64,000 bases of DNA, from contig OZ038320.1 in the NCBI GenBank assembly GCA_964035795.1, positions 27,659,705 to 27,723,704 of the forward strand, read 5' to 3'. Of the stretch, positions 57,716 through 64,000 are shown piece after piece. The translations under genes and the position numbers were made by a program. This DNA comes from Pterobdella sp. o SKG-2022. Its lineage: Eukaryota > Annelida > Clitellata > Hirudinida > Piscicolidae. Position 1 is the stretch's first letter. Each line of letters begins with the position of its first letter. The notes below the pieces were generated by a model. It was not told the origin of the DNA and searched no databases. It saw nothing but the letters and a program-made list of their open reading frames with translations.

Positions 57716-58047
57716 ATTTTATTTTATTTTCTCGTTCTGATCGTTGCTTGACAATATATTCAATATATACATTTTTATTCTTATTTTAATTTTACTGAGA
57801 TAGGTGTGATGATATCTTTGATAAATTAGTCGTATGCCTTTAATAATATATCACACAGATATATTTTGTGTTCCTAAATATACTCGTTTTTAAATTTGAT
57901 GAATACATTTTTTAATTGATTAAATTATTATAAAAAAATAATTCTTTAAAATTGAAGTTTTAAAATATCAACAAAAAAAGATTATTATTTTATGAAAACT
58001 TTGTTGGATGCATAGTTTAACCACCACTTAGATTCTCGTCTGAAACT
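57716..58047. promoter_or_regulatory. Presumed bHLH upstream/5'UTR region
   Basis: A+T-rich sequence directly upstream of the bHLH start. A seven-codon upstream ORF starts at 57,992 (ATG to TAG at 58,015). No TATA box or factor site can be chosen with confidence in DNA of this composition. Confidence 0.3.
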
Positions 58048-60640
58048 ATGGATGTTCAATTTATTTCAGAAAATTCATCTATAATTCAGCATCTTGAATC
58101 TCTGGCCAGACACAGAGAAAAAGAAAGGTATATAAAATTTAAATTTTCAATATTGGAGTTTTTATTCAAATAAATAAGGTTTGCTTTCAGAGACATCGTA
58201 AGTATCTGTATTTAATAATTTTCGTTTTTATTCTTCACAAAATGTGGTTCTTTCAAAAACCTCATTTTGTAAAAAATAAAAACGAAAACTATTAAATATA
58301 AGATACTTACGATGTCTCCGAAAGACTAATGTATTATGAAAAAAATGAATTTGTCGAAAATTTTAGTTTCTTTATAATAAAAGTATCTTTAAAAAACCTC
58401 ATTTTGTGAAGAATAAAAACAAAATAAGGTTTTAGATTGTTTATCGAATTTAAAACATTATAAATTATCTAAAAATTTAATTCTTTTTTTTAGGTTCAGA
58501 CATCGAGGTTTGAATGCCATTATTGAACATTTGGCAAACCGAGTACCGGGATTTGAAGCTTACCCATTTTACAAGACCAAGGTCACTAGTTTAACTTCCT
58601 AATCGTTTATCGTTTTTATAATCCTGTTTTCATAGAAGTTGGCTATTTTCTTTTTTTAATCCCTTATATTGAAAGAGTTTTTGCCTGAGATTTGCAGATT
58701 AGTTTCGAATAATTTGATATTATTTTAATATTAATCTATACATTTCCTATTAGTGAGATCATACAAAAGCCCGCCGTTTCATATCATCAGTTTGCTGGTG
58801 CCTCTCATCTTGATCCTCAATCCAGTTCCACTAAGATTTCTAAATGCATCACCAAACTCAATTCTTGGTTTTCCAACAATAACTTCATGTTGAATCCCAC
58901 CAAAAGCAAAGTAAGATTTGTTGGCAGTCCTGTTCTCTTTTCCAAATGCAATCTTTCTTCCTAAATCACATTTGACGGCACTAATCTTTCAGTATTGTCC
59001 AAACTGAAAATACTAGGTGTAACTCTTGACCTCAGCCTCAACTCTTCACACTTTGTCTTTCAGCTTATACAAGCATGTAACTTTCATCTCCATGCGATCA
59101 AACAAGTACGCAAATTCTTAACCTTTAACATTGCCGTTGCCTTGATTCTCTTTTTAGTTCTTTCCAGGCTCGACTATTATAGTGCTCTTCTTTGTGGGCT
59201 TTCGAACTGTCTCATTTCTAAGTTGCAACCTCTCCAAAATCGCGCAGCCAAAACTGTTTTTCAAGCCGATTACTATTCTTCATCTCGTGCTTGACTTGAT
59301 CGCCTTCATTGGTTGCCGGTCGCACTAAAAGCTCAGTTTAAGTTACAGTGGCTCACAGCTAATACTCTATATTTTAATCAGCCGGCTTCTTCCTATCAGA
59401 CAGACTCATGAAATTCTCAGGTCTTTGAACTCAGGTTTATGGCTGCGTCATCCTGTCTCTTAACTCTTTTTCATGTCGCTTTTTTTCGCATATCGCCTCC
59501 CCTATTTATGAAATTCTCTTTCACTTAATCTGCGTCTCACACTTTCCCTTAAGCAAGCGCTTCTGCAGCAAACCTATTTTGCAAACTGCTTACCTTACAA
59601 ATGAATAATAATAATATTAGGGGTCTTTTTTTAGCTTGAAAAAAAAGTAATTAAATGAAAGTACCAGTGACCAAATGAATATCAAAAATCTTGTTCAATA
59701 AAGAATTAAAATTTTTTCAAAAAAAATGAAAAAATTTTCAACTTTTATCTTTGTTTTCTTTAATAAAACAAAATGCTTTTAGATAAGTACTAACACAAAT
59801 TGTCATTCAGATGGTGAAGTTACAGTTAGTGATAGATTATATAAAAACACTTGAAGAAAAAGTGGAAAATTTGTGCAATGAATTAGGAGTTACTGTTTCA
59901 TCGAATTATTGTTTCTTGTCCAAAGGTTCAAGTGAGTATTATGCAAATAAAATGGAATTTTAAAAAATAAGGCTTATACAATTATGTATTTTTTTTATAT
60001 TCGCTTTTTAGACAAAGGATCTCTATCAGACACCTCAAAAAAGAATACTAAAAAAGTATGTCAAGTTTTTATATTTAAATCATGTATATAAATGTACCAT
60101 GTTTTTTTATTTTTTCAGCTTGTGCAACTATCACACAACTTTCTTGGCTCCAAAAATATTTCTAATAATGTACCTTTTTCCAAACTCATAACTCAAAAAC
60201 CGTGTTTAAATGATATTCAAAATCAAACGATTGCTATGGAAAGTTGTCATCAAATTGCCTGTAGTGATCATTATAAAAGGATTGTGGGCTGTATAAATAA
60301 TGAAAAATATAGTTCAGACTTTATGTTTTTCGAAGATCAAAAAGTATTAATGAAAAACATGGACTTCCATTTGGATGAAGCTAACAAAGAATTACACAAC
60401 GCTCTTGAATGTATAGAAACAGATGGCATGAGAGATGAAGATTTTATTGATATGATGTTGGCACCGGAACAATTCAAAGAACATGAAGATGGCAATCGGG
60501 CTATGGATGTCGATGCGGATGCGAAATATAGTCTCTTCAGTAAATTATTGAATGTAAAACAAGAATTAGAAAATCCTTTTCAAAAACAAAATGTTGAATG
60601 GGTCCGAATCAACGACGTTTTGGTTCATAAAGAATTTTAA
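58048..60640 (+). CDS. bHLH transcription factor, 5 exons, 284 residues
   Basis: Exons: 58048-58127, 58494-58581, 59811-59931, 60012-60055, 60119-60640. All junctions are GT-AG and in phase. The bHLH domain spans residues 21-77. The basic region is RHREKERFRHR, with the E-box-contacting Glu26 and Arg27/Arg29 in the standard spacing before LN (33-34). Helix 1 is GLNAIIEHLANRVPG, the loop holds EAYPFYKTK, and helix 2 is MVKLQLVIDYIKTLEEKVE. The protein should bind CANNTG sites as a dimer in the nucleus. The C-terminal 170 residues hold an acidic stretch (MDFHLDEANKEL, DGMRDEDFIDMM) that may activate transcription. No leucine zipper, PAS or Orange domain is seen. Helix 2 (VKLQLVIDYIKTLE) resembles class A factors such as achaete-scute, but the family is not settled. 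An intron splits the basic region, and intron 2 carries a LINE. Confidence 0.85.
58184..58327. mobile_element. Foldback (MITE-like) element in bHLH intron 1
   Basis: The left arm CTTTCAGAGACATCGTAAGT and right arm ACTTACGATGTCTCCGAAAG are near-perfect inverted repeats. Similarity extends about 60 bases inward, through ATTTAATA, TTTTCGTTTTTATT and ACAAAATG, around a short loop near 58,252-58,260. A further partial copy of an inner arm (CCTCATTTTGTGAAGAATAA) follows at about 58,397. There is no coding capacity. A non-autonomous DNA element is the likely origin. Confidence 0.75.
58750..59615 (+). mobile_element. 5'-truncated CR1/L2-type LINE in bHLH intron 2
   Basis: Frames read SSSTKISKCITKLNSWFSNN and FMLNPTKSKVRFVG (the reverse transcriptase thumb region), LKILGVTLDLSLN, then VLSRLDYYSALLCGLSNCL and LQPLQNRAAKTVF, LDRLHWLPVALKAQFKLQ. 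The SRLDYCNSLL and LHWLPV motifs mark the C-terminal region of CR1, L2 and Rex-type polyproteins. It ends in a short AAT repeat, the usual 3' tail. Stops and frameshifts make it inactive. It accounts for most of the 1.2 kb intron and runs in the host gene's direction. Confidence 0.85.
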
Positions 60641-60752
60641 TCTTACATCGTCCAAACGAGGACTTCTTTTAAGTGTTTAATTTTATAGTTTTTTTCAATC
60701 AACCGTTTCAGTTCTGAATTTTAGTTTATTGTTTTATAGCTTATTTAATTCG

Positions 60753-60758
60753 AATAAA
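60753..60758 (+). terminator. Candidate bHLH polyadenylation signal
   Basis: AATAAA lies 113 bases after the stop codon of the bHLH gene. It is the first such hexamer downstream. Confidence 0.55.
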
Positions 60759-60881
60759 TTATAAAATTTTTACTTTTTCAAGTCAACTTTAATAATTACG
60801 ATAGTTTTCTGAACTAAACGTATCCCCTTTCGAATTTTCGTGAAAAATTTAATACATAAAAATTTGGAAAATTTAGATTAT

Positions 60882-60887
60882 TTTATT
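60882..60887 (-). terminator. Candidate M3 peptidase polyadenylation signal
   Basis: AATAAA on the minus strand lies 172 bases beyond the peptidase stop codon. The two convergent genes thus have separate signals about 125 bases apart. Confidence 0.45.
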
Positions 60888-61058
60888 TAAAAATTAGGTG
60901 CCTTAAATCCTCAAAAACCTGTGTTAAGATGGATTATCATTTTGGTTGATTAAAAAATACACATAATTTCAAGCATATAAGTCCCGTAGAATGATTGAAT
61001 TTAGATGGCAAAGTTATTGACCAAGCATCACCAGAATGTATAGTCATTAAGCATGGTG

Positions 61059-62771
61059 CTACTCTCTGAGATAGTATCCCACTAAAGCCTCGGGATCTGG
61101 GTCTGCCTTCTTAAACCTACGATATACTTCGTCCGCAGGCACGCTACCTCCAAGTGATAAATATGTTTCCCTGAATCTGAAGCGTTTGATGATGGTCATA
61201 ATGAATTAAATATGCAAACTTTGGGTTATGATAAACTCAAAAAAACATTGATTCTGAAATGTTAATTTTTTAAAAACGTACAAAATCTGTTGTCATTTAG
61301 GTATATTTATATTCAATGATTAAAAAATTGAAATAACTAGACACGAAGAATTTCGAAAGTTGAACCAACACTACCGATTTGAATTATTTTCAATCTAGAC
61401 TTATTAATAACTTCATAGCACTAAAAAATTTTTTATAAGCTTGAAAGTGATATTTTTTTAAAGGAATATCCGGAAAATGTTAAGACTTACTCGCTTCCTA
61501 CTTGAAGCATTTGATCATTGCCAGCCTGCTTGGCTTTTTTGAATGATTTGAAAATTTGACACGCTAGCATCTGAATGAAAAAGTTTTCATTTGAAAATAC
61601 AAAAATAACACTTGATTTTATTATAAATTGAATAAAAATTGAAACTTACGTGACTGAAGAATCATAAAGTTATAAGGCTTAGTTTAAAAGCAGAAAACTA
61701 TTGATTAAAATGCGCTACATAAAAAAAGATTAATTAAACTGAATAAAAAACAACCTCGGCCCACTTGTGGGAGTAGTAGGATGCGGCATACTGGCCTGAG
61801 AAGATGGGTGTGAAGGAGCATGGAAAGTTGTTGCCTTCACCGAGAGGATGAGGCATAAAGTCAGTCCACACCCTGTTCATTATGCTGTTCCAATGCTCTT
61901 TACTGTTGAGTGTGGTGTTATTGAAGATGTTGGGATAATGTTAATGGAGATATTGTGGTATTTTTAGCGATTTTTTGTCAGCGTTTAATGCTATTTTGTT
62001 GAAAGATTATAGAAATATTGTAGAAAATGTCAATATAGTGAGATAATTGAAGCATTATGACTTGGTAACATGAACACAAATTTTCACATTTGATAAAATA
62101 GCTTTACGTTATATTACGGAAAACCATGGCTACTTACAAAATCATTCAAACAAAAATAGAACACTTAAAGCAAAGATTGAACCTGGTGTGCAGTTCGAGG
62201 TCATAAAAGCTGTAGAAGAGGTTTTGCATTGTGTCGTATGACTGCATGTGGTGGCGCCCTGATAAACATCATCATCTTCATCATCATTAATATATTACCA
62301 CCATCACACACATACGTTTCATAATGGTGTCGATGACGGCAACAGGCAGGGGACTCTTGGAGTCTTTGTGACTGCTCATGTATGTCAAGGTCTGCTTCGT
62401 TGATAGGATCATTCTGAGCAGTGTTAATGACGTTGTTGTATTGTAATGCCAATGATGAATAGAACAAGTGCCTCTATAACTGTAATAAAGTTCATATTAT
62501 ATAGTTTTGATACCGTTATTATTATATAGTTTTAAAACCATCAATATTGCACGTTTGCAATATTGCAATATTGTTTTAGTGTGATTCTTATTATTATTAT
62601 CCTCATTATTATCCTCATTATTATTACAGTGTGATCGCCATATAGTATAAATCATTATAACGACTTAGAAACAATGGCGATGGTGTTGAGAGAGTCAATC
62701 TCTATACAGTTCTGACCAGCTGTTTCACTGTGAGGTGATGTGGTGGCTAGCTGCTGTAGTACATGACCAAA
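61059..62771 (-). CDS. M3-family oligopeptidase (oligopeptidase A/thimet type), C-terminal exons
   Basis: Exons seen: 62771-62708, about 62394-62316, 62258-62183, 61902-61755, 61570-61491, 61176-61059 (TAG stop). The last four junctions are GT-AG and in phase. The first exon starts FGHVLQQLATTSPHSE, with FGH completing an HExxH zinc site whose HE would lie on an exon outside the window. Later blocks are SHKDSKSPLPVAVIDTIMK, QNLFYSFYDLELHT, NFPCSFTPIFSGQYAASYY then SHKWAEVM, and FRETYLSLGGSVPADEVYRR with PDPEALVGYYLRE at the end. These follow the order of the M3 C-terminal half. The CSFTPIFSGQYAASYYSHKWAEV block is closer to bacterial/plastid oligopeptidase A than to classic thimet oligopeptidase. 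M3 enzymes degrade short peptides in cytosol or organelles. No exon encodes the expected ExD...E third-ligand block between the first two exons, so the gene may be diverged, incompletely modelled or a pseudogene. Confidence 0.8.
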
Positions 62772-63049
62772 CTGTTGGGTGGTGTGGGTTGATCAGTTCT
62801 TAATGTTGCTTATTGGTGTTTGATCACTAATGGTTGTTGATTAGTGTGGTTTCAGTTTGTATTACGTATTGTATTACTGTAAAATTTCAAATTATGAGGA
62901 TTTATAAGAACACGTAGAAAAAGTTTTTATCAAACTAAAATTTTCAACAAGTAAAACCTTGTCATAATATATAAATCCACATAACTTAAGTTTTAATCGT
63001 AAAATTCAAGTTTACAAAAAAACATACAATGTCACTAAAAAAAATTCCA
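62772..63049. other. Intronic/intergenic A+T-rich DNA upstream of the peptidase exons
   Basis: No further peptidase exon was recognised between the FGH exon and the repeat at 63,050. Confidence 0.5.
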
Positions 63050-63395
63050 GTAGGATTGACGTAAGTCTTGGGCATGACGTTAAACTGCACCGAAGACAGC
63101 GTCTCCAATTTGAGACTGCTTTCCTGTTATAACCTGGATAACAGTAGACTTCGGTAACAGGTATTGACAAACTGATATCCTGGTATCGTTGTCATTTGGC
63201 TTGGCGGAGGATCATTCTTTATTGACAACGGCAAGGCAGACTGCCCAAGTGTGGGAACGGCGGTTCTTGAAATCCGATAGTTTCAAGTTGGACGTTAGCT
63301 TGGGCTGGCAGTTTTATGAAAACTTTGTCCCAACTAAAAATGGTTTTCATTAGCCGACTGCTGTATACCAGCTACTGGGACGCCAAGACAACAAC
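63050..63395 (-). mobile_element. Second copy of the dispersed repeat found at 8.8-9.1 kb
   Basis: It is collinear with about 8,785-9,140: GACGTTAAACTGCA, ACTTCGGTAACAGGTAT, ATTTGGCTTGGCGGA, ATTGACAACGGCAAGGCA and CCGACTGCTGTATACCAG. It abuts the end of the RTE-like reverse transcriptase. That reading frame breaks near 63,406, so the repeat may be part of the element's 3' region or a separate insertion. Confidence 0.65.
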
Positions 63396-63399
63396 CCCA

Positions 63400-64000
63400 C
63401 CTACTCTCCATGACCTTTGTCCTCCCCAGATTAACCTTCAATCCTTTCCCTTCGAAGGCTGCCTTCCAACGGATGAATTAAGCTTCTAGTTCTTCGATAG
63501 TCTCTGCCATCAAGACCAAATCATCTGCATAAAGCAGTTCATATAAAGCACCTTTTCTTCCTTCATCCGACAATACGTCTAGAAAAAAAAAACGGCGAGA
63601 GAACCGATCCTTGATGGACACCTACACCAACATCAAATTCTTCCGAATGTCCACCTCCAACCTTAAGCCGCGTTTTTGCTCCTTTGTACATCGACATTAC
63701 TGCCTGAACCAACCTTTCCGGTACCAACTTCTTTTTCAGCGCCCATTCAATCACCTTTCTTGGTACCCGATCAAAAGCCTTCTCCAAATCAACAAAAAAG
63801 ATAAAAAGCTTCCTATTCTTTTCAAGGTAGCTTTCCTGCATTCTTCTAAGAATAAAAACAGCGTCTACTGTGCTTTTGCCAGACATAAAACCAAATTGCA
63901 TTTGGTCAACTTTCACTAACCTTCTTAACCTCTTCTCCAGCAACCTTTCCACAACTTTCATACCATGCTCTAAAAGCTTTACACCTCGATAGCTCGCACA
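63400..64000 (-). mobile_element. RTE-like non-LTR reverse transcriptase, truncated by the window edge
   Basis: The minus frame has YRGVKLLEHGMKVVERLLEK, FGFMSGKSTVDAVFILRRMQ, FVDLEKAFDRVPRKVIEWAL (first catalytic Asp) and VGVHQGSVLSPFFF. It then has a frameshift at a 10-base A/T run (about 63,583-63,592), followed by ALYELLYADDLVLMAETIEE with an intact YADD box. A stop at about 63,478 precedes WKAAFEGKGLKVNLGRTKVM. The catalytic residues survive, but the frameshift and stop make this copy inactive. It appears to lie in an intron of, or just upstream of, the M3 peptidase gene. The endonuclease end would be beyond 64,000. Confidence 0.9.

Noticed and set aside
62201..62467. 88-residue minus-strand open frame
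   Set aside because: It overlaps two M3 peptidase exons in a different frame. The spliced frame matches M3 blocks.

Overview
The window is nuclear DNA from a eukaryote, most likely an invertebrate animal. The evidence is spliced genes with GT-AG introns, NOL8 and bHLH orthologues, several families of non-LTR retrotransposons, very long dinucleotide and trinucleotide microsatellites, and strongly A+T-rich non-coding DNA. I could not place the lineage more precisely from sequence alone. One 200-base run of N (41,431-41,630) marks an assembly gap.

Layout. From 1 to about 51.8 kb I found no host gene that I can support. This stretch is an A+T-rich desert holding low-complexity DNA, microsatellites, short tandem repeats and transposon debris: a LINE 3' end near 1.2 kb, a dispersed repeat with a tRNA-like segment at 8.8-9.3 kb, a short inverted-repeat (MITE-like) element at 29.1 kb, a decayed LINE with a CCCH-type zinc finger at 30.7-33.5 kb, and a C2H2-bearing LINE tail between two (AC)n arrays at 33.65-34.4 kb. 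From 51.8 kb to the end lies a gene cluster. It contains a 15-exon NOL8 orthologue on the minus strand (56,659 to 51,876), a 5-exon bHLH transcription factor gene on the plus strand (58,048 to 60,640), and the 3' half of an M3-family (thimet oligopeptidase/oligopeptidase A type) metallopeptidase gene on the minus strand (62,771 to 61,059). A truncated RTE-like retrotransposon lies upstream of the peptidase exons, from about 63.4 kb to the window edge.

NOL8 and the bHLH gene are head-to-head, and the 1.4 kb between their start codons has been invaded by a dead reverse transcriptase fragment. The bHLH and peptidase genes are tail-to-tail, with 418 bases between stop codons. The three products (ribosome biogenesis, transcription, peptide degradation) share no obvious pathway. 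I built the exon models by hand from splice sites, phase continuity and remembered family motifs. No search was run. I found no convincing new biological system. The oddities most worth checking are the peptidase model that lacks the exon for its third zinc ligand, a foldback element in the bHLH intron that carries splice-site-like ends, and the 3'-truncated CCCH-type LINE.
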